Of a stretch of DNA of 64,000 nt, positions 40,571-46,873 are shown in pieces. The notes below the pieces were generated by a model. That model worked only from the letters and a program-made list of their open reading frames with translations, ran no database searches and was not told where the DNA came from. Position 1 is the first letter of the stretch. Each line of letters begins with the position of its first letter. A program made the position numbers and the translations under genes. The stretch comes from Merluccius polli (taxonomy: Eukaryota; Chordata; Actinopteri; Gadiformes; Merlucciidae), in the NCBI GenBank assembly GCA_030340625.1, contig JAOPHQ010001141.1, positions 248,001-312,000 of the forward strand, in the 5' to 3' direction.

Positions 40571-40688
40571 ACCACACACAGTGTTCATTTCCGCTGTTAG
40601 TGCATCTTAATTCATTCTTGGTAAGCCATCTCTGGTGGGTCGGACGACTTCTTTGCAACCAATAACCTGTATGACTTCCACTCCTCTG

Positions 40689-40728
<40 letters not shown>

Positions 40729-43700
40729 CACTTTCCCGGGTGTCATTAATAAGGCGGGGGGGGGGGCTTGCATTAGTTTCTTAAGATTTATATTGAAGTG
40801 CCTCAAGGTGAATTTTCATCAGCGTCAGAAACTGTGTTTTGTCCCTTGCATGGATGCCTCTTGGTCAGGGAGACATTAGTCATCGGACTTAATAGTCTTC
40901 CCTCTTGTCTCTGCAGTCTCGCTGGTGGATCATGTATTGCTTCACATGATCAGATGAAGTTAGGATGAAAAATATTGAACACTTAGACTGTTAATGCTTA
41001 TCTCTTATCATCATAATTAAGCTTCTCACCAGGAAGCACAAATCATTAGTCTGTACTGACATTTCCTTCAGCCAATCTATTGAACCCCCCCCCAAGGAAC
41101 AGGAAAGCACCTGCCCACATTAAATGACGCTGTCAACAACATCTCAGCGGTACAGTATCAACAAATTAGGGGCTTTTCGGTTTTGGAACCCTGTTCCTGT
41201 TTATTTCAAGCGCATTGACGGAGCCAATCTGAAACAAAGATGCAATCCTGGTTTTTCTGTGGATATTCAGGCTCCAAAAGTTTTACCTACCTGCTTTTTT
41301 CCTCTCAAAGGCAGGCCTCCATCTATGCATCCACCCACCAATCCACCCACCTAAATATCCATCCATCTATTCTTATCAACACAAAATGTATCTATATTCA
41401 TTATATACATTTGTTTTATTAATTATGGTGGAAACATTAGGTTGAAAATATTAGAGTAGACTCAATGTCAGCCTATTCATATGTACACTTATAGCCTATA
41501 TCAGGGGCGCCGGAATCATTGCAGAAGTGCAGGGGCCAAAATGTAAATGTTCTTCCTCTTTTGTCTGCCTCTCTATTTAAAGCACCGAGTTAGCCTATAC
41601 TGTATATAAGCACTACTACTTGTTTGTTTTGTCTACTCGAGTTTGAATCTCATTTGAAGTTGTTTTGCTGTATTGATTTAAATAACAATAATCACCTACA
41701 TTTCAAGATGGTCTCTCCATTTACCATTCTCAATCAACATGTAATAATGTTGTCATCTAAATTTCATATGCATTCATATTTATCATGCCAGACAATTAAG
41801 GAAAATAAACATATCAAGAAATTAATTTGCAAACATTTAAGATTTGAGGTAAAGTGTAAGCTAGACCACGAGGTTAGTAAATTACTGTGTACCTGCCTTC
41901 ATCTTCATACATGACTTTCGGTTAAAGCTACTGCGTACTAGCCTGGTATACCCATGCTGCCTTGCGTGCTCGAAATTTCGAACTGCCAGACAGCCTGGTG
42001 GCTATGACCGGTTCCTCTCGCAAGAATTTGCGAGGCTTTGATATCCGATCACAGAACGAGGAGGGACGGAAAGACGATGACGCGTACTATTCGACAGACG
42101 AAAGCGTGTAGTTCGTTCGTACGGATTGATACAGGGCTTCAGAGTAATGTGTCCGAGGAGAGTAGCCCACTCCCGGACACACACGCTAGCTTTTACCGCT
42201 GTTTTTTTATTTTATTTATTAATCCGCACTTCCAGACCGTCACCGGGGCTTCAGAGTAATGTGTCCGAGGAGAGTAGCCCTCTCCCGGACACACACGCTA
42301 GCTTTTACCGCTGTTTTTAATTTGATTTATTAATCCACACTTCCAGACCGTCACCGGGGCTTCAGAGTAATGTGTCCGAGGAGAGTAGCCCTCTCCTGGG
42401 GAAATGTGATAGAAGTAAACAGTAGAGGAGCAGAGGCCATCACTGCCATATGAAATCCATCCAATGGCCCCAAATGTCTGTGGGTGTGATGGAGACAGCA
42501 TATAGGCGGGAGAGTGTGAAAGGGGATCAGTCCACAGTGGTGTTTAGAGGTTCAAACACCCCTCTGGGGAATGAGAATGGATATCGATCATCTACTGGCT
42601 AGAGGCCAAACCATTCCTCGCTTGCAGGTAGATTTATCCTAATATATAATTGATATATAATATATATATATTTGGGCTGGGCGATAAATGCGATAATAAT
42701 GGCGTGAACATCACTCATTTTTTGGACGCATTAATGCAGGTACTGGCCTTTTTAGACGGGCGCGATGCGCACCCTAGACATTCATTTTCAATGAGAGACG
42801 GATGGCAACCAGCAATCCGACAACAAGGTACTACTGCTCCATGCCGCTCGTCTCTCATTGAAAATGAATGTCTAGCGGGCACACATCACACCCATCTAAA
42901 AAGGCCAGTACCTGCGTTAATGTGTCAAAAAAAATTAGGTAATAAAGGGAGCCGGAAACAGTGGAAAGAGAGAATAAGAAAGAAAATTACAGAAATAGTA
43001 CTCTTGGATACTGCAGTTAGGCTATACTTCTATTTTTTTTGCACAGAGTCTGTTTTTTGAGATGCATGTTTCTTGGGCTTGAGTTTGCCATGAGTTGTGA
43101 TTTGAGCATATTGGTAAATGTTTGACCTGTGTGAGTCCCTGGAAGGTTGCAGTCTATTGTTTTATGTTAATGCTGGAAAAAAGGTTGGACACACTACATT
43201 GTGTTTTTGTTCTTAATTGAATTCCAATAATTGCGATTCAATATTTGAATCGATTGATATATATATACAGTTTATGCTGTATGCTGTATATACTGATTGT
43301 GAGCACAAAACAGCTGTAGTATATAGTCACATACAGGAGTGCCCACACTCGCACACACACATACACAGTAATATCTTCCCTTGCACAGACAAACAGAAAC
43401 GGGCACACACACGCATACAGAAACTTATGCAGAAACCATGACTGGGATTCTTGCAAAAATGTTGCATCTAGCTGAGCTCTGTGGCCCGTGGTTTGAGGAG
43501 CACCAGAGAACAGACGGGTTAGCTGGTCTGTGGTGAACTGGAACCGGCCATTGGTGTAACACACTGATGGGGTTGGCCAGAGAGAACTTAACTAAAGCCC
43601 ACGGTCTCATAGAAGTCAGTGCTGTTCTGCTCCGCTTTGGGCTGCCTTCCCAAACCCCAAAGGAGCTCCGCCCAAAGCCCCAGAGGAGCCTGGGACTCCC

Positions 43701-45054
43701 AGAGTCCCAGTGAGGGACCAGTTACATACACACACACACATACTCAACCACACACACACACAGATGCTTGCTCACCTCGCACACAAATGCACAGGGGTGA
43801 TGGGGGACATGATGCATAAACAAGTGCGATGCAACTGTCCTGTTCCAGGTGTTGCCAACCGAACGGCTTCAGAGAACGAGATCGGTTACAAATAACAAAC
43901 ATCCATGGGCAAATACACACCTCAAAGGAACAGTACATTAAACAGAGCTCGTTATGAGCCGCGAGCGCCCCCATCTATATCCGGATCGGGCGACGAGAGC
44001 TGGTGATCAAGATCAATAGACCCCCGTCCCTCGCCCCCCGGATTAGAATTGGGGGGGCGGGTGTTGGGCTGGATATTCATCAGGACCTGTTGTGACAGTT
44101 TTATGCCAAGCGCCAGGGAAGGTAACACGCCGACACCATGCTAACAGCACACCTAGGAGCCATAAACAGTGGTGGAGCTGTAATGGCTGATGAGCGGCTT
44201 TTCTGACTACTGGTCATCCCTGTGCACCCACACACACACACACACACACACACTGCTCTGCTCTTTTATGTTCCTGCTAGTAAAGAGGAGGGGTGGGGAG
44301 TGCGTAGGCACATTGACAACAAGAACAGCAGAAAACATGTAAACGTGGCTCAATCTGTCCAAGTCTAGCTGGCAGGTGTGCAAAAAAATGGGGGTGGGGT
44401 CTGGGAGAGGAGACCACATATCAAGTCTACTATTTCAAAACATCTTGCACAATCATTGCTTAGGGGACCGAAAGCTTGTAACGCCTGCTTTCTTAGATAG
44501 CGCTTGAATAGGAATATCAGACAGAATAGCAAAAGACATGTATTGTTTTATGTTGTTTTTAATCTAGTGAACAGGCCGATTGGCCTTAGCTTTAGTCTGA
44601 AGGAAACCTTGTAGGATTTATAGCAGTCGACCAATAAGCAATACAAAGCAAGCTGGTTCCACAATTAATCCGCCAAGACAACTTCGCCGAATGTGCTCTC
44701 TAGGCTTTGAACAGGAGCATAAAAGAATTTCCACTTTCATCCATCACGCCTCTCAAAACTCTCCTAATAAAACATCTCTTCTTTTCCCGCCCTGCACTTT
44801 GTGCCCTGCGGTCTTCAAGGTGCTTACGCCGCACAGATTTAATCGGCCTCTTGCCGCTGTGAACAAAAAAAAAATTGCTCCATTGATTTATAATTTGTGT
44901 AGCCAAGTGAGACGCAGGGTATAATTCACAGAGACAGAGTTTTGTCCGAAGCAGACTTCAACAGTTGTCTGAAATCCCATGCACCCCCCCACCCCCACCT
45001 CCACACTCGACATCAACTTCAAACACAAAAGAACGGCACTCACAGTCAGTGTAC

Positions 45055-45105
<51 letters not shown>

Positions 45106-46873
45106 GAAAGAGAGGAAGAGAGAGACAGAGCGAGAGATAGGGGGGGGGGGCGGTCTAGCTTGTGTTACAGTACGCCCAGACATCTGCTGAAATGTTTAAG
45201 AGGATAACTTTTAAAGGTGGGGACTTGGATTAAATATGTAAGGGGCTTAGCTGTAATATATGTATAGCCTGTATAAAATATACTAGATTATTCCAAACTG
45301 TGGCCCAGGGGACGAAGGTTTATCAAGCCCCATGACCAGTTAACTGCCCTTATTTCAAATCTTTGTGAAATCGATTGAAGCCATTTCAGCAAAAGAAACT
45401 CAAAGGATGCTGTTGTTCAAACACCATGGCGTTGACTACATGACTTAGCCCTTGATGAGAAATATTTGTCGGGTAAATACAATAGCATAGCATAACAAAT
45501 ATCCTTTACTGTATGTTTTATGTCTTGCTTCTCATGCCTTCATTGCGTAAATTATAGTTTCAGTGCAGAACTGAACATAATGGCCTGTACAAAACCTTCA
45601 AAAGATAGAAGTGAAAGAAACCAAACAGAACAAAACACCCTAATTCACCCCATCACAATGACACAATAGAAAAATGATGCGCAATACTACAGAGCAAAAT
45701 GGCATTGGACATAATGTAATTGAGTAATAAATCTGGGGTTAATGTGACAGAACTTAAAAGGAGAGGACAGCCACTAAATGATAACGACAATTCTCTATTT
45801 TGTTTCTATGCTGGCGATGTAATAAAGAGTGCATTGCTCTGCGTTGCACTGTAATGCAGCACTCATTTGCTTCACAAATGACAGCACTGACGTCTCTATC
45901 GTGGTGACCTTTGGCAAGGTCATAGCATCTCTGGATCCAGCAGAGACAGACAACAGACAGGTTCATTTCTATTATTGTTATTGTTATTGTTCATCGTTAT
46001 TGTTGTTGTTGTTTTTATTGTTATAAGGCACACAAACACGGTTGCCACAGTTAACATTGTAGGCAGTAACATTGTTGCCAAGCAACATCATAGGCTTACT
46101 ACAATCTCCTGTTGTGGCAACGCCTGTTAGCTCAACCTGTGGCTCATCACAAGTCCCTGATTGGACGCATTTTCACTTATTCCTCTGGTGATTACATAAG
46201 GTTTGTGTACCAAACAGGGAGACAAGCAGGCAATCATGCAGGGAAAATATCTGACAAGATTTAAACCATGCAACACATCGTTACTTTTGTTTTCACAATA
46301 GTTGCAGTTTACCAACTCTTGTGAATGCAACTCTTGTTCTATTCAATCGCTTGTGGGACATTCCTGAAAGCTTTTTAAAAGCAACCTCAAACCAGTGATG
46401 TTGCCTCAGTATACTGTCCCTTAAAGGAGAACCAAACACCCTGACCCCAGCGTTTAACGCCCCTTCAATTCAGTTACAATAAGGAGGACGGGTGTGTCAC
46501 ATTAACGCTTACTCAGCAGGTTACCAGGTAACCATACCAGGTTATGCATACAAGTCGACAAGTGGTGTTGGGGTTTGGTTGTCCTTTAATGGTCCTGTTA
46601 GGGTCCCTAGGTGGGCTATACCTTACCTGTGTCCTGGCGAAACTGGTGCATGGACTGCAGGTCGATGATGTAGGGAGTAAGCTGGCCATCCACTTGTCCC
46701 AGGACAACCGTGCCCCGGGCGTCTCCCTTCAGGACGTTCTCGATGTGGTGGCAGACGGCAGCACTGTACGGCCGCCAGCGCCCGTGCTCGTTCAACCACT
46801 CCCACACCACCACCCTGGCCAGGTTTTGAGGAGGGTACCCCAGCCCGCTGACCCCCGAGCCTGGCCGAGCCAT
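4112..46873 (-). CDS. dtx1: dtx1, Deltex E3 ubiquitin ligase 1: five 5' coding exons (gene span in window)
   Basis: Spliced coding sequence in the window is 46873-46627, 15532-14758, 6026-5965, 5506-5345 and 4173 to 4117 or 4112, about 352-354 codons of a protein usually near 620 residues. Introns are 31,094, 8,731, 458 and 1,171 bp, and the fifth exceeds 4.1 kb. Deltex proteins are cytoplasmic E3 ligases that bind Notch ankyrin repeats through tandem WWE domains and ubiquitinate through C-terminal RING and DTC domains. Seen here: WWE1 (exon 1), WWE2 (exon 2), a Cys- and Ser-rich linker, and the conserved proline-rich stretch LTRAPKPILHPPP (exon 4). RING and DTC are beyond the left edge. Residues such as SIPKSQSWPVGASSG and the GQNNLNRPG block favour DTX1 over DTX4. 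Exon phases (1, 2, 1, 1) are consistent throughout. The span is full of transposons, all intronic. Confidence 0.94.
4220..4317. repeat. (AT)n microsatellite
   Basis: About 49 AT units with one GT interruption near 4297. It lies in dtx1 intron 4, just upstream of the exon 5 acceptor in transcript sense. Open frames made of Ile-Tyr repeats across it are artefacts. Confidence 0.95.
4826..5040 (+). mobile_element. Degenerate SINE-like / LINE-tail repeat
   Basis: The order of motifs resembles common fish SINE or LINE tails: a 'CCTTGAGCAAG' block (4889), a 'GTGTGAATGTGTGTATGAATG' region (4936), then 'CTAAAGCCCTTTGGGTGGCC' (4977) and 'GAAAAATATAAACACAATGCC'. This fits the family tail that reads 'AAAGCGCTTTGAGTGGTC...AAAAGCGCTATATAAAT'. 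It is diverged and has no clear ends. The following 5041-5280 may be an unrelated LINE tail ending in TATCTTATC repeats. Recognised from memory of the family only. Confidence 0.4.
5345..5506 (-). CDS. dtx1: dtx1 coding exon 4
   Basis: 162 nt, phase 1 in and phase 1 out. Acceptor AG at 5508-5507; donor GTACGG from 5344. Encodes the strongly conserved linker MTGILMCAAGLPVCLTRAPK followed by PILHPPPINKSDMKPVPGV and a basic KTQKKH tail. In Deltex this proline-rich segment lies between WWE2 and RING and is reported to recruit SH3-type partners. The frame is fixed by conservation; the other two open frames on this strand and opposite strand are shadows. Joining exon 2 directly to this exon breaks the frame, which is what led to exon 3. 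Confidence 0.95.
5507..5964 (-). other. dtx1: dtx1 intron 3
   Basis: A 458-bp intron. It contains a 20-bp near-perfect palindrome at about 5809-5829 (GTGACCCCACATGGGGTCAC) and no other feature I can support. Confidence 0.8.
5965..6026 (-). CDS. dtx1: dtx1 coding exon 3 (62-nt exon)
   Basis: Found by searching for the segment needed between exons 2 and 4. Acceptor AG at 6028-6027; the first base completes the Gly codon left by exon 2 (phase 2). It reads VPALPVKNLTGSGPIHPALA and leaves one base (phase 1) for exon 4, with donor GTTA from 5964. It matches the corresponding 20-residue DTX1 segment (VPALPVKNL...HPALA). Too short and too enclosed by stops to appear as a long open frame. The donor is weak (GTTAGA), so splicing may depend on enhancers. 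Confidence 0.92.
6223..6281. repeat. (AT)n microsatellite
   Basis: About 29 AT units in dtx1 intron 2, some 200 bases upstream (in transcript sense) of exon 3. Confidence 0.95.
6463..6572. repeat. 36-bp minisatellite, three copies
   Basis: Three tandem copies of a 36-bp unit beginning ACATGACCTCTAGAG, the first two bases longer; a partial fourth start follows at 6573. In dtx1 intron 2. Confidence 0.9.
7619..7663. repeat. (TC)n microsatellite
   Basis: About 22 TC units, uninterrupted. Confidence 0.95.
8344..8377. repeat. (GA)n microsatellite
   Basis: About 17 GA units. Confidence 0.93.
8765..8822. repeat. Compound (TTA)n(TTG)n(TTA)n
   Basis: A trinucleotide array whose middle third has switched from TTA to TTG. 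Confidence 0.93.
9336..9462. repeat. 14-bp minisatellite made of AGGTCA half-sites
   Basis: The unit is GAGGTCAGCGTAGT. AGGTCA starts at 9337, 9351, 9365, 9379, 9386, 9400, 9414, 9428, 9435 and 9449: ten half-sites. In two places the unit is shortened to 7 bp so that AGGTCA-G-AGGTCA forms, at 9379-9391 and 9428-9440, which is the textbook DR1 element bound by RXR heterodimers, HNF4 and COUP-TF. It lies about 70 bp before the first exon-like block of the protease fragment. Confidence 0.9.
9532..9991 (+). pseudogene. Ulp1/SENP-like (C48) cysteine protease fragment, exon-like blocks
   Basis: Four blocks with GT-AG borders. (1) Ends at 9567 (donor GTAAGT) and reads WHSLDCGVFMIM, with the D-C-G-V-F motif around the catalytic Cys of Ulp1/SENP proteases (TGT at 9547-9549). 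(2) 9656-9700 reads YSLYKSMGKPFDFTQ. (3) 9791-9847 reads DMPQIRRWWCLHLLEEAE. (4) 9910-9991 ends in TAG. The order (catalytic Cys, short helix, FDF, D-M-P-x-x-R-R) is that of the C-terminal half of Ulp1-like domains found in many fish transposon-associated proteins. Blocks 2 and 3 do not join in frame by one base, so it looks decayed. The His and Asp half was not found upstream. Introns are only about 60-90 bp. It lies antisense within dtx1 intron 2. The parent family is not identified. Confidence 0.55.
10051..10526. mobile_element. MITE with imperfect terminal inverted repeats
   Basis: The left end (from 10051) reads GCCTTTCTCAATACCAAGTACG; the reverse complement of the right end (to about 10526) reads GTGTTTCTCAATCTGCGTTCTT. 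Both continue into ACTTG-rich subterminal repeats (AAGTACG, GGACTTG, ACTTGG). It is about 475 bp, with no coding capacity and no clear target duplication. It separates the protease blocks from the next exon-like blocks. Confidence 0.55.
10648..11373 (+). pseudogene. Unrecognised plus-strand exon chain ending in a polyadenylation signal
   Basis: Blocks with good splice borders: 10648-10694 (donor GTATGA), 10776-10815 (acceptor TACAG, donor GTAAGT), 10935-11044 (acceptor TACAG, donor GTATGC) and 11199 to a stop at 11264-11266, followed by AATAAA at 11358 and 11368. Two frames are plausible across 10935-11044: one reads MEEIFKHIPAGLQED..., the other YQQDFRRMYMLETCRQCDE.... Only the second chains in frame from 10648 through the stop at 11264. 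No family recognised. The compact introns and position suggest it is the 3' part of the same unit as the Ulp1-like blocks, perhaps part of a domesticated or decayed transposon gene; this is inference. Confidence 0.4.
11997..12098. repeat. 34-bp minisatellite, three identical copies
   Basis: Three identical 34-bp units beginning TGTAACATGTATGGCCAG. Identity between copies suggests recent expansion. Confidence 0.95.
12472..12518. repeat. (GT)n microsatellite
   Basis: About 23 GT units. Confidence 0.95.
12929..12965. repeat. (AC)n microsatellite
   Basis: About 18 AC units. Confidence 0.95.
13445..13560. repeat. 33-bp minisatellite, about 3.5 copies
   Basis: Units begin CTCTCAACCCGACACATAC and alternate with ACCTCCCATCACG; outer copies are diverged. 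Confidence 0.88.
14099..14634. mobile_element. MITE, 536 bp, near dtx1 exon 2
   Basis: Terminal inverted repeats begin TGTGTCTGAAATCGCGCACTT at 14099 and, as reverse complement, end at 14634; identity holds for 20 bases and then follows in ACTTAC-rich subterminal repeats. Flanks read ACTAATGG on the left and TACTAAGG on the right, so an 8-bp target duplication is only approximate. No transposase. It lies 123 bp downstream of the exon 2 donor in transcript sense. Confidence 0.75.
14758..15532 (-). CDS. dtx1: dtx1 coding exon 2 (WWE2)
   Basis: 775 nt, phase 1 in and phase 2 out. Acceptor CTCTCCAG ends at 15533; the first two bases complete Gly, then TMRPVQRNFYEPSSAPGKG. WWE2 follows (GVVWEWENDNGSWTPYDMEI through QKHPW-like YEKQHPWLDLTSLGFGYLID), then a basic RQSQRKRRLRRRM stretch, a Cys cluster (PCSCQQC), Gly-rich spacers and the conserved GQNNLNRPG block. 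The frame stays open 5' of the acceptor into intron, so the longer open frame to 15647 over-extends. Donor GTAATC starts at 14757. The acceptor is preceded by a long CT-rich tract. It is about 258 residues, longer in Gly-rich spacers than some DTX1 proteins. Confidence 0.96.
15533..22626. other. dtx1: dtx1 intron 1, distal part; no gene recognised
   Basis: Mostly AT-rich DNA with GA, GT and CA arrays (15765-15793, 16255-16390, 17921-17987). The 159-codon open frame at 18124-18603 has no recognised domain. 18950-19860 is less repetitive with a GC-box-like stretch (GGGCGGGGC at 18994 and its complement at 19046) and may be an old mobile element, but I could not define ends. 20500-21560 is low in repeats and could hold regulatory DNA; nothing specific is shown. 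Confidence 0.6.
17921..17987. repeat. Poly-C (22 C) followed by (TC)n
   Basis: A 22-base C run at 17921-17942 runs directly into about 22 CT units. A 25-bp direct repeat containing CAATCTCATCGGGTATGAGG (17860 and 17890) lies just upstream. Confidence 0.95.
22836..22980 (+). pseudogene. Myb/SANT-like ORF of the Harbinger element (frameshifted)
   Basis: An ATG at 22836 opens MDPTERTR, then the frame must shift by one base near 22860 to continue as TQEEQVVIMNSYEEFKKQIT plus ARGDTVAHAGNKQQIL and a TGA stop at 22978. The E-E-x-x-x-(I/L)-M-x-S-Y-E-E-x-K-x-x-I-T-A-(R/K)-G-x-T pattern is typical of the Myb/trihelix-like DNA-binding protein that partners Harbinger transposase. The rest of the domain is missing: the stop is directly followed by the 33-bp hairpin. 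Family call is from remembered pattern. Confidence 0.6.
22981..23049. repeat. Perfect inverted repeat, 33-bp arms, 3-base loop
   Basis: 22981-23013 is the exact reverse complement of 23017-23049, with loop CTC at 23014-23016. No mismatch was found in 33 pairs. It starts one base after the stop of the Myb-like frame, so it may have arisen by inverted duplication through template switching at the breakpoint of an internal deletion. Confidence 0.95.
24455..24572. repeat. About 28-bp minisatellite, four copies
   Basis: Units of the form GACGAGTGAACGGGAGACAG plus GGAGAGAA; the first copy is diverged (GAGCGCGAG) and longer. Inside the hAT at 23131-24818. Confidence 0.9.
24682..24753. repeat. (AT)n microsatellite
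   Basis: About 36 AT units next to the right end of the hAT element. Confidence 0.95.
24861..24925 (+). other. Weak tRNA-like segment
   Basis: Has a possible A-box (GTGGTGGATTAGGATG) and a B-box-like GGGGTTCATATG about 35 bases later. It lies between the hAT and the minus-strand tRNA-like segment. No full cloverleaf was confirmed; possibly a decayed tRNA-derived module. Confidence 0.25.
25051..25117 (-). other. tRNA-like segment, probably tRNA pseudogene or SINE head
   Basis: On minus it reads GGTAGCGCGTCAGTC (as in initiator-independent tRNA-Met genes), an anticodon-loop-like CTTCAGA, then GGGTTCGATCCC, a perfect B-box with closing TPsiC stem. The A-box region (GCGGTAGAGTGGCGG) is less canonical and the acceptor stem does not pair well. 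It lies inside the Harbinger element, so a captured or tRNA-derived segment is likelier than a working tRNA gene. Confidence 0.45.
25145..25447 (-). pseudogene. Harbinger nuclease-transposase fragment (frameshifted)
   Basis: On minus, LYERYRFSSEGIRYL is followed by SLRCVATGTYLHTVGDAEHI, then after a one-base shift AIRKVVAALNTLLNMFVVFP. This is the N-terminal and helix-turn-helix part of HARBI1-like nucleases (the ...LRF.A.G.F...VGD...I...TV.R.V..V...L pattern). A CAG|GTAAAA donor-like site follows at about 25141, consistent with an intron. The DDE catalytic part is absent. Confidence 0.68.
25829..25898. repeat. (CA)n microsatellite
   Basis: About 34 CA units. Confidence 0.95.
25952..26007. 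repeat. (GT)n microsatellite
   Basis: About 28 GT units. Confidence 0.95.
26196..26541. mobile_element. MITE with AGGGCTGGGCGAT terminal repeats
   Basis: The left end AGGGCTGGGCGATAT and the right end ATTGCCCAGCCCT are inverted repeats of 13 bases with one mismatch. It is 346 bp, AT-rich and non-coding, with GATAAT/TATCG motifs inside. This terminus is common in fish genomes; another left end occurs at 42673. Flanked by TATG/TGTA repeats that hide any target duplication. Confidence 0.7.
26542..26590. repeat. (TATG)n tail of the LINE
   Basis: About 12 tetranucleotide units at the LINE 3' end, as is usual for CR1/L2-group tails. Confidence 0.9.
27469..28026 (-). pseudogene. LINE reverse transcriptase domain
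   Basis: A 185-codon open piece with motifs in order: PLHKGG, RDLNNYHSISKL, FRPDHST, the A-motif region FIELSIAFDTVDH, SILGPLLFTLYINNI and the C-motif FYADDT (27541-27558). Two catalytic aspartates of the YADD box are intact, but the A-motif Asp (usual F-x-D-L-S) is Glu, and the turn before SILGP (usual G-V-P-Q-G) is deleted. The piece is therefore inactive even where open. Confidence 0.8.
28608..29432 (-). pseudogene. LINE AP-endonuclease domain, broken
   Basis: Endonuclease motifs appear on minus in different frames: ANPDILIISESWL (about 29345-29385), ADRIGKGGGVAIYVKTCFPV (about 29215-29275) and, in an open piece at 28949-28608, PPDFSDHCPIACI with the SDH motif. A following segment (NTFNSIADKHAPF) is the usual endonuclease-RT linker. 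Several frameshifts. Confidence 0.72.
29441..30637. mobile_element. hAT transposon inserted in the LINE (8-bp target duplication)
   Basis: Exact 8-bp duplications TCCTAGTC at 29433-29440 and 30638-30645. Ends are CAGGGGTCGGCAACCCGCGG and, as reverse complement, CAGGGGTCGGCAACCCAAAA, a classic hAT terminus, followed by GCGGCTC-type subterminal repeats. It is 1,197 bp and retains only the start of a transposase gene (29775-29881). Confidence 0.93.
29775..29881 (+). pseudogene. hAT transposase first-exon remnant
   Basis: An ATG at 29775 opens MDPKGKKRKITEENRGFNVS followed by WTESFAFIANAEGLNG, then a GTAAGA donor at 29882. This matches the N-terminus of the hAT (Charlie-like) transposases related to GTF2IRD2-type proteins, in which K-K-R-K-x-x-x-E-N-R-x-F precedes W-T-x-x-(F/Y)-x-F-I. 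The zinc-binding and catalytic parts are deleted. Confidence 0.6.
30646..30960 (-). pseudogene. LINE ORF1 end or ORF2 start
   Basis: Minus-strand open piece with a proline-rich PPPPKHAKHCQSL run and CAYNKVYLSCVRYGASSLRR; across the hAT insertion it continues as LNRDGLGLLHKC. Not assigned to a domain. Confidence 0.4.
31180..31671 (-). pseudogene. LINE ORF1: coiled-coil segment and SGNH esterase-like domain
   Basis: The 5' piece (31671-31453) is a helix-rich segment (KAELQSIESLIKDLHRKAQL). After a break the piece at 31398-31180 reads IGDSISWYV (block I GDS nucleophile), then VHTVIVHVGTNDV (block III G-x-N-D) as in SGNH hydrolases. Block V (D-x-x-H) was not found in frame. Esterase domains occur in ORF1 of CR1/L2-group LINEs, where they are proposed to act in membrane or RNP handling. 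Confidence 0.65.
31901..32635. other. dtx1: dtx1 intron 1, between LINE and hAT; no gene seen
   Basis: 31960-32130 may still be LINE 5' UTR (GC-richer, GGCGGAAGGGGG). The rest is unremarkable AT-rich intron. Confidence 0.6.
32644..33668. mobile_element. hAT transposon with BED-finger remnant (8-bp target duplication)
   Basis: Exact 8-bp duplications TCGATATA at 32636-32643 and 33669-33676. Ends are CAGTGATGGGCAGTAGCG and, as reverse complement, CAGTGATGGCGGGCAAGC, followed by many GTAGC/AAGCTAC subterminal motifs. It is 1,025 bp and non-autonomous; only the first coding exon remains. Confidence 0.93.
32993..33172 (+). pseudogene. hAT transposase N-terminus with partial BED zinc finger
   Basis: An ATG at 32993 opens MAESPSAEGSEPEHAHVAPW; after a one-base shift near 33060 the frame reads SKYVTLVETSEKKYIFRCLL then CNPKKKFLSTSKTS. 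F-x-C-x-x-C followed by K-K-x-L-S-T-S is the first half of a BED-type finger; the H-x-x-x-H half is missing. An upstream (CA)n lies at 32935-32957. Confidence 0.6.
33677..35241. other. dtx1: dtx1 intron 1; no gene seen
   Basis: AT-rich intron. It contains a 30-bp minisatellite at 34508-34598 and a short (AC)n at 35089-35105. Confidence 0.65.
34508..34598. repeat. 30-bp minisatellite, three copies
   Basis: Units begin CATCCTCCTCATCCACTAGC and end GGTAGTGTAG; three copies with single-base differences. Confidence 0.92.
35508..35650. repeat. Three tandem GC-rich units shared with the hAT at 23 kb
   Basis: Three units (35508, 35551 and 35612) contain variants of CGTCGGTCGTAGGTCCGGGG followed by TGGGTTACGATCGCGCGC, separated by C runs including 23 C at 35590-35612. 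The reverse complement of the same unit occurs once at 23371-23402. Confidence 0.88.
35937..36509 (+). pseudogene. hAT transposase, N-terminus fused to C-terminal dimerisation domain
   Basis: One frame stays open from 35895 to the stop at 36507-36509. It starts KLSGSAKRNLKKD where related proteins have a Met at the second position, so the start codon appears lost. YIPKIGNFFTTVSVTN follows, then an acidic Ser-rich linker (SPESEEPTDLDG), then FPNVYVALRLFLTLPVSNCK, GESSFSVLKRVKNELRTKMS and RLSALSLLAIEHEL. The last part is the hAT C-terminal dimerisation domain (S-x-x-R-x-F-S-x-L-K-x-I-K-x-x-L-R-x-x-M). The RNase-H-like catalytic core of several hundred residues is missing, with the frame preserved across the deletion. 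It resembles ZMYM-type fish hAT proteins. Confidence 0.72.
37405..42134. other. dtx1: dtx1 intron 1; no gene recognised
   Basis: Low to moderate repeat content. It contains an inverted repeat of 13 bases around 38024-38060 (CATATTGGGA / TCCCAATATG), an (AAC)n at 39960-39987, (TC)n at 40530-40569, (AC)n at 40691-40724 and a CATC-rich stretch at 41320-41365. 38600-39660 is the longest non-repetitive part and is the best place in this intron to test for conserved enhancers. 41940-42010 resembles the end of a fish DNA repeat but has no partner. Confidence 0.6.
42135..42397. repeat. 111-112-bp satellite-like tandem repeat, about 2.3 copies
   Basis: Copies start at 42135, 42247 and 42358 with GGCTTCAGAGTAATGTGTCC; the third is truncated near 42397. 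The first two differ at only a few positions. Confidence 0.93.
42724..42926. mobile_element. Short palindromic MITE inside a GGGCTGGGCG element
   Basis: About 77 bases at 42724-42800 return as reverse complement at about 42849-42926 (GACGCATTAATGCAGGTACTG against CAGTACCTGCGTTAATGTGTC, with few mismatches). It lies 50 bases inside a second copy of the GGGCTGGGCGAT terminus (42673), so it is probably nested. Confidence 0.82.
42930..46626. other. dtx1: dtx1 intron 1, proximal part; no gene seen
   Basis: Contains (AC)n at 44229-44252, a GA/GACA array at 45054-45143, a TTATTG-rich stretch at 45970-46024, and non-repetitive DNA between. Nothing else supported. Confidence 0.65.
45054..45143. repeat. 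(GA)n / (GACA)n compound array
   Basis: GA-rich array with five GACA units in the middle. Confidence 0.9.
46627..46873 (-). CDS. dtx1: dtx1 coding exon 1 (WWE1)
   Basis: ATG at 46873-46871, 247 nt, donor GTAAGG from 46626 leaving one base (phase 1). It reads MARPGSGVSGLGYPPQNLAR, then WWE1 (VVVWEWLNEHGRWRPYSAAV ... IENVL ... VVLGQVDGQLTPYIIDLQSM ... HQFRQDTG). The Trp-Glu-Trp and Arg-Trp-Arg-Pro-Tyr signatures of Deltex WWE are intact. The exon likely begins at 46884, after a strong acceptor (C-rich tract then CAG) 11 bases upstream of the ATG, so a separate 5' UTR exon exists upstream. Confidence 0.96.

Noticed and set aside
43619..43720. CCCCAAAGGAGCTCCGCCC and CCCCAGAGGAGCC repeats as a control element
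   Set aside because: Short local duplication without symmetry or known motif.
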